Assembly: GCA_018063015.1 (NCBI GenBank)
Contig: JAGORC010000003.1
Location: 1-45,762, forward strand
Reading direction: 5' to 3'
Length of the DNA: 45,762 bases
Source: Minisyncoccota bacterium
GTDB taxonomy: Bacteria; Patescibacteriota; Minisyncoccia; Phycocordibacterales; UBA9973
Every line of letters begins with the position of its first letter. Position 1 is the first letter of the stretch. This document shows positions 31,001-38,538 of the stretch, piece by piece. The translations under genes were made by a program, and so were the position numbers. The notes below the pieces were generated by a model, which saw nothing but the letters and a program-made list of their open reading frames with translations, did no database searches and was not told the origin of the DNA.

Positions 31001-32296
31001 AGTATCGTAACTGATAAGATTACTGCCATTATTGTTAAACAACACGTATCGCCCATCTTGCGAGAGATTTGCAATCGGAGAATCACTGTTTGGTTGTCCA
31101 CCACTTGAAGTTAAACTGACTCTCTCTGTAGTGTTGGACTGTCTATCTCTTATAAATAAATCACCGAATCCATTCGTGTCTCCTGTAACTAAGTTTGTGC
31201 CAGTAGAATAGAACAACACATATCTTCCATCAGAAGACATATTTACCCCATTACTTGCTCCATTTCCTTCTACGCCACCAGTTGAGATACTAACTCTTTC
31301 TGTTGTCCCATCTTGTAAATCCCGGACGAAAGCATCGAAAACTGCATTAGTATCGCCTGCTACTAGATTTGTAGCGCTAGAGCTAAACACAACATAACGA
31401 CCATCAGGTGTTATATATGGTGTAGAGGATTCATTGTCAGCTTCAACCTCAGAGGAAGAAACGCTAACTCTCTCTGTTGTGTCCAATTGTGTATCTCTTA
31501 TAAATATATCTATATCCCCATTGGTGTCTCCTGCTACAAGCGTAGTGCCCGCTGAATAAAAAACAACATACCTTCCATCAGAAGATGAAACACTTCTAAA
31601 TACATAAGAGTGGCCATCAGATTCCGCTCCAGCGGTACTTACACTTAATCTTTCTGTTGTATCCAAATCTCTATCGTGAACAAAAACATCAGCAAGTCCG
31701 TTAGTATCTCCTGCAACTAAGTTAGTTGCGCTGGAATAAAAATATACATATCTACCATTCGCAGAGATTGAAGCCCCGTAAGAATCAGCGCTAGATTCTG
31801 CTCCTCCAGTAGCTATACTTACTCGCTCAGTTGTATCTGTATTTCTGTCATGAACAAATATGTCATGGCTAGCATTGGTATCTCCTGCGACAAGATTACT
31901 TGAAGATGAAGAAAAGGCTACATACCTTCCATCGGAAGATATGCCTGACTCACTAGACGAATTATTACCTTCCACACCTGCCGAGGATACACTGACTCTT
32001 TCTATGACTGAAGTGTTTAAGTTCTTAACAAAAATATCATCAACCCCATTTGTATCTCCTGACACTAGATTAGAAGAAGAAGATTTAAATACTATGTAAT
32101 TATTGTCTTCCGAGAAGGAACCGTAGATAGATTCCCCGTTTCCTGACTGAGGAAAGGAATCTGTTGAGTTGGTTATTTTATCAATAGACAGAAGAGAAAA
32201 ATCTACTGCATTAGAAATAAAATGATACCCTAAAAAAGCTACAACTAAGGCAGATACAGCTATAAAAAATTTATCGTAAAAAAGACCTTTCTTCAT
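28088..32296 (-). CDS. Giant secreted beta-propeller protein with PG-binding-like end
   Basis: A 1402-residue surface protein. A signal/anchor helix lies at about residues 10-27 (FFIAVSALVVAFLGYHFI). From about 60 to 1280 come 21 repeats of ~58 residues with the pattern SSDGRYVVFYSxATNLVAGDTNG-x-x-DIFVRD, then TTERVSVS: PD40/TolB-like propeller blades with Asp/Asn-rich, possibly Ca-binding turns. A Gly-rich linker follows (GGGRSILSSGGGGG). The last ~100 residues (NNPDTVMKLQRFLSLYGIQY, TGYYGPRTEKAVKDLQ) resemble a peptidoglycan-binding domain. It is probably anchored to the wall and may mediate attachment. It is transcribed away from the sigma-factor gene; a GATAAT box lies 6 nt before the ATG. 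Confidence 0.88.
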   Translation of the reverse strand: MKKGLFYDKFFIAVSALVVAFLGYHFISNAVDFSLLSIDKITNSTDSFPQSGNGESIYGSFSEDNNYIVFKSSSSNLVSGDTNGVDDIFVKNLNTSVIERVSVSSAGVEGNNSSSESGISSDGRYVAFSSSSSNLVAGDTNASHDIFVHDRNTDTTERVSIATGGAESSADSYGASISANGRYVYFYSSATNLVAGDTNGLADVFVHDRDLDTTERLSVSTAGAESDGHSYVFRSVSSSDGRYVVFYSAGTTLVAGDTNGDIDIFIRDTQLDTTERVSVSSSEVEADNESSTPYITPDGRYVVFSSSATNLVAGDTNAVFDAFVRDLQDGTTERVSISTGGVEGNGASNGVNMSSDGRYVLFYSTGTNLVTGDTNGFGDLFIRDRQSNTTERVSLTSSGGQPNSDSPIANLSQDGRYVLFNNNGSNLISYDTNGANDLFIRDTLLDTTQWAIEFEDSSTGLNGHSYNPSITEDNKYVVFDSEASNIVSSDVNAYQDVFLFNRMTREYEIVSVATDGTQGNNASSGGSISSDGRYVAFVSSATNLVSGDTNGFSDIFLRDLTNDTTTRISVSNSDAEANSESRNVTISSDGKYVVFYSEASNLVDNDNNLSSDIFLYDIDLSFISRVNVSSNGVEGDDGADNPSISGDGRFITFESDATNLVDDDTNGVRDIFMHDTHTGDTIRVSQNTIIPHGNGGTTEPRFSGDDNFIAFASDATDLVEDDTNGSSDIFVINRLSGSIERVSVATGGIEANGHSYYPSVSSDGRYVTFPSSATNLVAGDTNATEDIFVHDRQTNTTERVSVTDDESEANDESSGFAPISGDGRYVVFYSNATNLVAGDTNIAGDIFLRDLQLDTTIRVSVTDGEAEGNGSSLYPNISADGEIITFISNATNLVVGDTNAQPDVFIRDRNGGTTQRISVSSEEVEGDLEVTSEAPAISSDGRYVVFASYSTNLTANDTNLVQDVFIRDVELGTTEILSISSNEIQGNDQSYKPSVSSDGRYVTFYSEATNLISGDTNDAGDIFIRDRELDTTERVSLRNNGDEIDNSSDRPDVSSDGRYVIFDSGDELIKDEDFNNGSDIFIRDRELDTTDFIINFDATIVDNDDGSNNPVISEDGAYIFFESDSSKLIQNDSNLSSDIFSYTRGNGEIELVSKNVDGVQGDDESRSLSISSDGRHVGFYSYATNLVEDDTNATADLFVVDRETDEVIRVIRTYAGGEIAGDELDDDNVFMISPDGAYVIFSSNLTNLVQTDTNARRDIFLSSLSLNSSDSGGGRSILSSGGGGGRTKVKINENTELPIPSNENGVCEPYLPVDTYLSRKRVNNPDTVMKLQRFLSLYGIQYDLPSTGYYGPRTEKAVKDLQYLYFNEILGSQGFKKPTGIVAGYTAKKINAIVCFQSLFNP
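28490..32120 (-). repeat. 21 tandem ~174-bp coding repeats
   Basis: The repeats encode the ~58-residue blades of the giant protein; borders are approximate. Units are diverged in DNA but keep the core words for SDGRYV and GDTN, so the array is old rather than recently amplified. Confidence 0.85.
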
Positions 32297-32302
32297 TAAT
32301 TT

Positions 32303-32308
32303 ATTATC
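32303..32308 (-). promoter_or_regulatory. -10 box of the giant propeller gene
   Basis: GATAAT on the minus strand, 6 nt before the ATG at 32296. It lies in the 106-nt region shared with the divergent sigma-factor gene. Confidence 0.5.
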
Positions 32309-32365
32309 TATTACCTCTAATTATATATTAAATGCCTTAAATCTCAATATATGTTAGAATATAAA

Positions 32366-32398
32366 GACGTTTTGTAAGAAAAAGATAGCCAAAACGTC
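32366..32398 (+). promoter_or_regulatory. Hairpin in the sigma-factor mRNA leader
   Basis: GACGTTTTG (32366-32374) is the exact reverse complement of CAAAACGTC (32390-32398), with a 15-nt A-rich loop. A -10-like GAATAT/TATAAA lies just upstream, so the hairpin would sit at the 5' end of the mRNA and stop 4 nt before the ATG. It could be an RNA structure or an operator for a dimeric regulator. Confidence 0.5.
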
Positions 32399-32402
32399 CT
32401 AA

Positions 32403-32921
32403 ATGAAGGAGGCAAATCATCAAAATTTAAAACACGAATTCGCACAAGCTTACGAGGATTATTCAGACGCTATATTTAGATACTGCTATATGCAGGTTAA
32501 AAATAGGTCAAAGTCAAAAGATATCACCCAAGACACCTTTATTAAGACTTGGGAGTATCTATCTTCTGGTAAAGAAGTGGAGAACTTGAGAGCATTCCTT
32601 TATCGAGTAGCTAAGAACTTGATAATAGATGACTCTCGTAAAAAGAAATCCTATTCCTTAGAAGAAATGACGGAACAAGGATTCGATGTGAAAAACGACA
32701 AAGATGAAATTGCCCTTCATGAAAGTCATTTTGAAAAGCAGGCAACCTTAGAACTCATAAACAGGCTAAAACCTAAGTATAGAGACGTTATCGTCTTTCG
32801 ATTCGTAGAAGACATGAGTGTTAAGGCAATTGCAGAAATGCTAGGAGAAAATGAAAACAACATTTCTGTGAGAATACACCGAGGATTAGATAAATTAAGA
32901 GATATTATAGAAGAAATATAA
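32403..32921 (+). CDS. ECF-type sigma-70 family RNA polymerase sigma factor
   Basis: A 172-residue sigma factor with only regions 2 and 4. Region 2 contains AIFRYCYMQVKNRSKSKDITQDTFIKTWEYL (about residues 24-54); region 4 ends with PKYRDVIVFRFVEDMSVKAIAEMLGENENNISVRIHRGLDKL, a helix-turn-helix that reads the -35 element. It is followed after 1 nt by a DUF5667 membrane protein, an arrangement like sigma/anti-sigma pairs. It is divergent from the giant surface-protein gene, a candidate target. A leader hairpin precedes the ATG. Confidence 0.92.
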   Translation: MKEANHQNLKHEFAQAYEDYSDAIFRYCYMQVKNRSKSKDITQDTFIKTWEYLSSGKEVENLRAFLYRVAKNLIIDDSRKKKSYSLEEMTEQGFDVKNDKDEIALHESHFEKQATLELINRLKPKYRDVIVFRFVEDMSVKAIAEMLGENENNISVRIHRGLDKLRDIIEEI

Positions 32922-32922
32922 A

Positions 32923-33798
32923 ATGGAGGAAAAGTTTAAAAACTTAATCAATACAATCAAACAAGCTCATCTTACTTCTGACGAGAAGTCAGAAATGTTA
33001 AAGAAGATAAGCGCGTTCGTAGAATATAATCCAGGAAGAAAACATTCTTTCATTTTTTACCGTGTCTCTCCATATATAGTTAGATCCCCTATCGCAATGG
33101 TGGGTAAATTCGCAAGTATCTTGCTACTCATATCTGTTGTTGGAACTGGAGGACTATCATACGCATCTGCTGGCTCACTACCAGGAGATTTTCTTTATGT
33201 AGTAAAGACTAACCTAGTAGAGAAACTAGAGGAACAGCTAGCTGTTACCCCTGAGAAGAAAGTTGCCCTAAGACAGAAAAGAATAGAAACAAGATTCGGA
33301 GAAGTTGAAACATTAATCAAAGAAAAGAAAATAACAAAGGAAAAGCTATCTCTAGTTCAAAATAAAATAGAGAAGGAAAAAGAGAAAGTAAGTAATGACC
33401 TAATAGAACTCAAGAAAGAAGACACAGGAAAGGCTCTTATTGCAGAGAGCACTATTGAAGCAAGCATAGAGGAACACAAGGAAACCATAAGCTCGCTAGT
33501 TGACATAAAGAAAGAAGAACCCGTAGCTACTCTAATGACAGCTACAGAGATAGTAGAACCTACTCCAACAGAAACAGATTTCTATGGAGATGTTGAGAGT
33601 GATTTAAATATAACGGAAGAAGATTTAAATATTTTATTGAATAGTGATTCAAATGTAGGAGAAGAAGTACCACCTACACCATCAGAGGTCACTGATCTCG
33701 AAATCATCCCCCTCCCTATCCCCGAGATCGTTCCTCCTGTCCTTGTTAATCCAGGAGACGAACCTGTAACCGATATACAACAAGAGACCAAGGAGTAG
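32923..33798 (+). CDS. DUF5667 membrane protein, possible anti-sigma factor
   Basis: A 291-residue protein with a cytoplasmic N-terminus (about 1-60, EEKFKNLINTIKQAHLTSDEK), one transmembrane helix (GKFASILLLISVVGTGGLSY, about 65-84), and an outside part. SAGSLPGDFLYVVKTNLVEKLEEQLAVTPEKK then a long helix (RQKRIETRFGEVETLIKEKK) is the DUF5667 pattern. The C-terminal third is rich in Pro, Glu and Thr and looks disordered. The position 1 nt after the sigma-factor stop and the single-span topology suggest that it holds the sigma factor at the membrane; this is inference. Confidence 0.8.
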   Translation: MEEKFKNLINTIKQAHLTSDEKSEMLKKISAFVEYNPGRKHSFIFYRVSPYIVRSPIAMVGKFASILLLISVVGTGGLSYASAGSLPGDFLYVVKTNLVEKLEEQLAVTPEKKVALRQKRIETRFGEVETLIKEKKITKEKLSLVQNKIEKEKEKVSNDLIELKKEDTGKALIAESTIEASIEEHKETISSLVDIKKEEPVATLMTATEIVEPTPTETDFYGDVESDLNITEEDLNILLNSDSNVGEEVPPTPSEVTDLEIIPLPIPEIVPPVLVNPGDEPVTDIQQETKE

Positions 33799-33834
33799 TA
33801 GAATTAAAATTTGTTTTTGCATACATCTATATTG

Positions 33835-33840
33835 TATAAT
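33835..33840 (+). promoter_or_regulatory. -10 box of the second PfkB kinase gene
   Basis: A perfect TATAAT 7 nt before the ATG at 33848, with a TTGTTT 18 nt further upstream as a weak -35. Confidence 0.65.
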
Positions 33841-33847
33841 CAAACTA

Positions 33848-34840
33848 ATGAAAAATATAGATTTTTTAGCTATTGGTGACACTGTGGTGGATGCTTTTAT
33901 TAGACTAAAAGATGCCCACGTGCATTGCAGACTAGACACAGACAGCTGTGAGCTATGTGTTAGATTTGGGGACAAGGTGCCTTATGAATCAGTAGATGTT
34001 ATAAATGCCGTTGGTAATGCAGCTAACGCAGCAGTATCTGCTAGCAGGCTAGGTTTAAACTCAGCGCTAGTAACCAATATAGGAGATGACAAAGAAGGAC
34101 AGGATTGCCTTGAATCATTAAAAAATGATGGGGTCATTACAGATTTCGTAAAAGTAAACAAAGGTATAAAAACAAACTACCACTATGTACTTCTATATGA
34201 AGTAGATAGAACCATATTAATCAAACACGAAAAATACGAATACAAATTAGAAGACATCGGTGAACCAAAGTGGCTGTACTTCAGCTCGGTTGCAGAATCA
34301 GCATATCCATTTCATGATGAAGTGGCTGATTACTTAGACAAACATCCAAATATAAAACTAGCATTTCAGCCAGGTAAAAATGAAATAAAACTAGGTAAGG
34401 AAAAAATGGCAAGGCTCTACAAGAGAGCTGATATATTCTTCTGTAATGTTGAAGAAGCTGAAGTAATTTTGGGAAAAGAAACAAAGGACGTTCTAGAATT
34501 ATCAAAAGGAATCACAGAGCTTGGACCGAAAATAGTCTCTATAAGTGATGGTCCAAACGGCGCATATCTTTATGTAGATAATGAGCTTTGGCATCTACCT
34601 ATATTCCCTGATATCGCTCCACCTGTAGACCGTACTGGAGCTGGAGATGCATTTGCATCAACATTTACTGCTGGGCTAGCTATGGGGCTTACACCAATAG
34701 AGGCATTTACTTGGGGACCTGTAAACTCTATGTCTGTTGTTCAGAAGATAGGGGCTCAAGCAGGACTACTAACAAAAGATAAATTAGAAGAATATTTATC
34801 AAATGCGGAAGAAGTTTATAAGCCTAATAAAGTAAACTAA
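33848..34840 (+). CDS. PfkB-family carbohydrate kinase
   Basis: A 330-residue ribokinase-fold kinase. VNAVGNAANAAVSASRLG-type substrate-binding sequence lies near residue 57 (written here as INAVGNAANAAV), and the ATP/anion-hole signature DRTGAGDAFASTFTAG lies near 260 with the catalytic Asp. An unusual Cys-rich segment near the start (HCRLDTDSCELCVRFGDK) may bind metal or form part of a lid. The sugar is unknown. It begins with its own -10 box after the DUF5667 gene and is followed by a small coiled-coil gene after 4 nt. Confidence 0.9.
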   Translation: MKNIDFLAIGDTVVDAFIRLKDAHVHCRLDTDSCELCVRFGDKVPYESVDVINAVGNAANAAVSASRLGLNSALVTNIGDDKEGQDCLESLKNDGVITDFVKVNKGIKTNYHYVLLYEVDRTILIKHEKYEYKLEDIGEPKWLYFSSVAESAYPFHDEVADYLDKHPNIKLAFQPGKNEIKLGKEKMARLYKRADIFFCNVEEAEVILGKETKDVLELSKGITELGPKIVSISDGPNGAYLYVDNELWHLPIFPDIAPPVDRTGAGDAFASTFTAGLAMGLTPIEAFTWGPVNSMSVVQKIGAQAGLLTKDKLEEYLSNAEEVYKPNKVN

Positions 34841-34844
34841 TTTT

Positions 34845-35189
34845 ATGATGGAAAGAGATTACGGCCAAGAAAAAAGAGATATAGCGTCAAAAATTGCCGA
34901 GAAAAAGAATCAAGAAATTATAGATAAAAAATTAGATCGAATAAATTTCCTTTTAGAAAGAAATAAAAAATTAAACGACGAAAAGAACTCTATTATAGGG
35001 AGTCTTTCAGTAAAAATTGCAGACCAAGGAGAAGAATATAATATTGAGGAACAAAGAATTATAGAAAATATTGATCATCATCCAGAAAGCAGTCCAATAA
35101 CTTATAGAATATCTGAAATAGATCTGGAAATAAAAAGAAATGAGGAAGAACTAAAAAAGATAAAAGAAAATCTAAGTAAGATTACTTAA
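34845..35189 (+). CDS. Small coiled-coil protein
   Basis: A 114-residue, very charged, wholly helical protein with two heptad-rich stretches, KLDRINFLLERNKKLNDEKN and ISEIDLEIKRNEEELKKIKE, separated by a short HHPESSPITYR turn, so it could fold as a helical hairpin. There is no signal or membrane segment. The family is not recognised. Two adjacent ATGs (34845 and 34848) are possible starts. Its stop overlaps the convergent transketolase gene by 8 nt. It is 4 nt after the PfkB kinase and probably shares its transcript. Confidence 0.65.
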   Translation: MMERDYGQEKRDIASKIAEKKNQEIIDKKLDRINFLLERNKKLNDEKNSIIGSLSVKIADQGEEYNIEEQRIIENIDHHPESSPITYRISEIDLEIKRNEEELKKIKENLSKIT

Positions 35190-36177
35190 CTTTCGCGAGT
35201 TTCTTCACTGCCTCCTTTATACTCTTTGTCCCCATTCCATAGTACTCAATGAGTTCTTCTGGTGCACCTGATTGCCCGAATTTATCCTGAACTCCAACAA
35301 ATTCTATCTGTACTGGGAATTCACTCGCTAGCAATTCAGCAACTGCGCTTCCCATTCCACCATGAACTTGGTGTTCTTCTACTGTGACAATCTTTTTTGT
35401 TTCTTTAACTAGTGCGATAATAGCATTTTTATCTAATGGCTTAATCGAAGGTAGATTCATTACCTTAGTCTTGATTCCCTCTCCTTCGAGCTCCTTTGCA
35501 GCTAGAAGCGCCTTGTAGGTTAATCCTCCTGTTACAATAATACCAACTTCTGCGAGTCCTACATCAGGCATCCAATACACTTCTGCCTTTCCTAACTCGA
35601 AAGGTGTTTCTTCGGTGGTTATTATGGGAGTTTTCTCACGAGCAAGTCGCAGATATGCTGGAAGTTTGCTCTTTGCAAGCGCAAGAGTGGCTTTCTTGGC
35701 TTCTATTGCGTCACATGGAGAAACTACATCCATATTAGGAATTATCCTCATTAGAGCCATATCCTCGAGAGCCTGATGTGTTCCTCCATCTGGACCCACT
35801 GAGATTCCTGCGTGACTTCCTACTACTATTACCTTTCTTTCATTGTAGGCAATAGTGGTGCGAATTTGTTCCCAGTTTCTACCAGGAGAAAACATTGCAT
35901 AAGAGGAGCAAAACGGAATCTTGCCCATAGCAGACATACCTGATGCGACAGTCACAAGATTCTGCTCTGCTACTCCCACTTCTACGAATCTTTCAGGAAA
36001 TTTCTCTTTAAATAAATGCATCTGGGTTGATTCAGTTAGATCTGCACAGAGGGCGACAACATTCTTGTCTTCTTCCCCTGCCTTAAGCAGTCCCTGACCG
36101 AAGCCTTTCCTTATTGGTGCTTGGTCAACATCTTCATTAAACAATTTTGGATTTAATTTTAATTTTGGATTAAGCAT
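35182..36177 (-). CDS. Transketolase, C-terminal subunit
   Basis: A 331-residue protein holding the pyrimidine-binding and C-terminal domains of a split transketolase. VALCADLTESTQ, FVEVGVAEQNLVTVASG (with the Glu that activates thiamine diphosphate) and the C-terminal IVTGGLTYKALLAAKELEGEG are typical. Together with the adjacent N-terminal subunit it moves two-carbon units between sugar phosphates in the non-oxidative pentose phosphate pathway. Split transketolase is usual in archaea and CPR. It is the last gene of the carbon operon and lies 10 nt after tktN. Confidence 0.93.
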   Translation of the reverse strand: MLNPKLKLNPKLFNEDVDQAPIRKGFGQGLLKAGEEDKNVVALCADLTESTQMHLFKEKFPERFVEVGVAEQNLVTVASGMSAMGKIPFCSSYAMFSPGRNWEQIRTTIAYNERKVIVVGSHAGISVGPDGGTHQALEDMALMRIIPNMDVVSPCDAIEAKKATLALAKSKLPAYLRLAREKTPIITTEETPFELGKAEVYWMPDVGLAEVGIIVTGGLTYKALLAAKELEGEGIKTKVMNLPSIKPLDKNAIIALVKETKKIVTVEEHQVHGGMGSAVAELLASEFPVQIEFVGVQDKFGQSGAPEELIEYYGMGTKSIKEAVKKLAKVK

Positions 36178-36187
36178 ATTTTATATC

Positions 36188-37051
36188 TTATGATTTTATT
36201 CTTGCCTTAAGTTCTGCGATTGCTTTCTCAGCCTGCTCTTTGTTCGGTGGCATGCCGTGCCATTTATAATCTCTCTCCATGAAGCTTACTCCTTTACCTG
36301 GAATAGTGTGAGCAATTATTACTATGGGCTTCTCGTATACCCCCTTTGCTTCGCTTATAGCTTCGTCTATTGCTCTCATATCATGTCCTCCGACTTCTAT
36401 AACGTGCCAATTAAAAGCTCTCCATTTATCTGCTAATGGTTCAAGAGGCATAATATCCTCAGTGACACCATCTATCTGAATATTGTTTCTATCAATTATT
36501 GCAATAAGATTTCTGAGTTTATATTTACCTGCAAGCATTATCCCCTCCCATGAATTCCCTTCATTTAATTCCCCATCTGATATTAAACAATAAATATATT
36601 TATCAGTATTAGCTCCATAATCTATCCTCTCAGCTAAAGCCATACCAGCAGCTTGAGAAAGTCCTGATCCTAGAGGACCAGAAGAGCTCTCAAGCCAAGG
36701 CATAAATTCTCTGTGTGGATGACCCTGAAGTCTAGATCCAAAATGTCTTAATGTCTTCAATTCTTCAATTCCGAAATATCCTGCATGCGCCATTGTCGCA
36801 TAGTACACAGGACAGATATGACCATTTGATAGGAGTACTCTGTCTCTATCTTCCCAGGATGGATTCTTGGGATCATGCTTCATTCCATGGAAAAATAAAT
36901 AGGTAAATATATCTGCCATTCCCAGTGGCCCCGCGGTGTGTCCGGAAGCAGGATATTTATCTGTAGCAGAAGAAACCAGAGACTCTATTATAGAAATCCT
37001 GATTTCATTCGCCTTTTGTTCTAACTCAAAAACTTTTTTATCTGTAAGCAT
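36188..37051 (-). CDS. Transketolase, N-terminal (TPP-binding) subunit
   Basis: A 287-residue protein with the diphosphate-binding domain: SGHTAGPLGMADIFTYLFF, DRVLLSNGHICPVYYA, GSGLSQAAGMALA and the thiamine-diphosphate motif ISDGELNEGNSWEG ending near IDRNNIQIDG. It pairs with the downstream C-terminal subunit to form one active enzyme. Its ATG overlaps the rpe stop by 1 nt (TAATG), so the two should be translated together. Confidence 0.94.
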   Translation of the reverse strand: MLTDKKVFELEQKANEIRISIIESLVSSATDKYPASGHTAGPLGMADIFTYLFFHGMKHDPKNPSWEDRDRVLLSNGHICPVYYATMAHAGYFGIEELKTLRHFGSRLQGHPHREFMPWLESSSGPLGSGLSQAAGMALAERIDYGANTDKYIYCLISDGELNEGNSWEGIMLAGKYKLRNLIAIIDRNNIQIDGVTEDIMPLEPLADKWRAFNWHVIEVGGHDMRAIDEAISEAKGVYEKPIVIIAHTIPGKGVSFMERDYKWHGMPPNKEQAEKAIAELKARIKS

Positions 37052-37746
37052 TATAAATTTTGAAAATCCTCTATTTTCCCTATTATATCATCGCTTCCGA
37101 AAATTGCCGAACCTGATACTAATCTATTGGCCCCTGCCTGAACCAACATGGAACCTGTCTCTAGATTAACACCTCCATCTACTGAGATTATTAAATCAGG
37201 ATACTTTTCTCTTAGAATTTTAATGTAGTCTAACGACTTCTCGGTAAATTCTTCACCTTGATAACCAATTCTCTCAATACCCATAACTTGAACAAATTCT
37301 ACAAGAGATACGAGTGAGTTCACCTTTTCTATGTCTGTATTCACAGTCACAGCAATTCCTATTTCGAAACTATCTCTTATATATGGGTCTATGCCTTCTA
37401 GAAAATGTTTAAACTCTTCTAAATCCTTAAAGGCATCAACGTGAAAAATAATCCTTCTTGGTCCTAGCTTTGTATAGATATCGAAGTTCTCCATTGCATC
37501 AGACACCATTAGGTCCAGCTCAAAATCAATCTCCTCCCAGAAAGGCATTCCTTCCTCTTCTCGTAATATTCCTGCGAAGTGTGATCTAGAATTTTCTATT
37601 TCATCAAAAGGCCATGTCTTAGACTGAACAAAAACCCCATCACACAAATCAACCTGCACAACAGGAACCCTGCCCTTTATCATCGCGAGCTTGTTCTTTA
37701 AATCTTCATAATCTTTTGGCAATATTGCCGGTATTATTGTAGTCAT
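37051..37746 (-). CDS. rpe: Ribulose-phosphate 3-epimerase-like protein
   Basis: A 231-residue TIM-barrel protein of the Rpe family, expected to interconvert ribulose-5- and xylulose-5-phosphate. VVQVDLCDGVFVQ (residues 29-41), MGIERIGYQGEEF, ISVDGGVNLETG (near 187) and LVSGSAIF match. Classic Rpe binds its metal through two His and two Asp. Here the first His is Gln31 and the second is Asp78, while Asp33 and Asp190 remain, so metal use may differ. A charged insertion (about residues 48-74) precedes the second strand. The operon context still points to pentose phosphate metabolism. The start is ATGA, overlapping the upstream TGA stop. Confidence 0.8.
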   Translation of the reverse strand: MTTIIPAILPKDYEDLKNKLAMIKGRVPVVQVDLCDGVFVQSKTWPFDEIENSRSHFAGILREEEGMPFWEEIDFELDLMVSDAMENFDIYTKLGPRRIIFHVDAFKDLEEFKHFLEGIDPYIRDSFEIGIAVTVNTDIEKVNSLVSLVEFVQVMGIERIGYQGEEFTEKSLDYIKILREKYPDLIISVDGGVNLETGSMLVQAGANRLVSGSAIFGSDDIIGKIEDFQNL

Positions 37747-38537
37747 ATATTTAAATTTTGTTTTTGCTTCTTAAGCTCTTCTACTAATAAATCATGAAAT
37801 ACCCCATTTGATGCAATAAATTTATTTTCTGGAAAATGCCATGGACTACCGTCATGGTTGGTCACTTTTCCCCCAGCTTCTAATACTAGCAACACCCCAG
37901 CTGCAAAATCATAAGTCTGCAAACCAAGTTGAATATTTGCTTCTAGTCCACCACGAGCTACATATGCTAGATGAACAGCTGTTGAACCTAGGTCTCTAAT
38001 AGATCTAAATGTCGCAGGTAAGCTTCTATAAAGTTCCCTACGTAGTTTCTTCTCTTCTTCTTTCTTACCAGGGTCTGCTGTCACTATGGAGTGGCTAGCA
38101 TCATCTTTGGATACTAGTATCTTTTTGTCATTCAGATATGCTCCCTTATTTTTCTCTGCATAGAAAAGTGAGTTACTTACAGGATTATAAACTACTCCTA
38201 CAACCACCTCGTTGTCTTTAACTAACGCCAAAGAAACTCCAAAGAAAGGAATCCCGTTTGCAAAATTTCTTGTTCCATCTAGTGGGTCTATGTGCCAAGT
38301 GTAGTTTCCTTCTTTTTTAGTATGGCCTGTTTCCTCTCCGAGTAAAGAATGGTCTGGGAAATTTTCAGAAATTATTGTTTTTATTACAGCTTCTGCCTCT
38401 CTATCTGCCTTTGTGACAGGAGTATCATCTTCTTTATATTCCCTTAGGATTTCTGTATCGAAATATTTCTCTAATATCTTACCTGCTTCTTTAGCTGCTA
38501 GTATAGCTACTTCAAGTTCGTGTGACTTATTCTCCAT
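37743..38537 (-). CDS. Inositol monophosphatase-family phosphatase
   Basis: A 264-residue Mg/Li-type sugar phosphatase. Metal-binding motifs GEETGHTK (about residues 67-74) and WHIDPLDGTRNFANG (about 81-95) are intact. The later motif is YDFAAGVLLVLEAGG, with Tyr where Trp is common. Family members act on inositol phosphate, fructose-1,6-bisphosphate, PAP or histidinol phosphate. Because it sits among gap, rpiB, rpe and transketolase, a sugar bisphosphatase role is likely, but this is inference. It is the only gene examined here that ends in TGA, forming ATGA with the rpe start. Confidence 0.88.
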   Translation of the reverse strand: MENKSHELEVAILAAKEAGKILEKYFDTEILREYKEDDTPVTKADREAEAVIKTIISENFPDHSLLGEETGHTKKEGNYTWHIDPLDGTRNFANGIPFFGVSLALVKDNEVVVGVVYNPVSNSLFYAEKNKGAYLNDKKILVSKDDASHSIVTADPGKKEEEKKLRRELYRSLPATFRSIRDLGSTAVHLAYVARGGLEANIQLGLQTYDFAAGVLLVLEAGGKVTNHDGSPWHFPENKFIASNGVFHDLLVEELKKQKQNLNI

Positions 38538-38538
38538 A

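Noticed and set aside
28490-32120. Regular ~174-bp periodicity resembling a repeat array or CRISPR
   Set aside because: The units are one continuous reading frame encoding propeller blades, are much longer than CRISPR repeats, diverge in sequence, and no cas genes are near.
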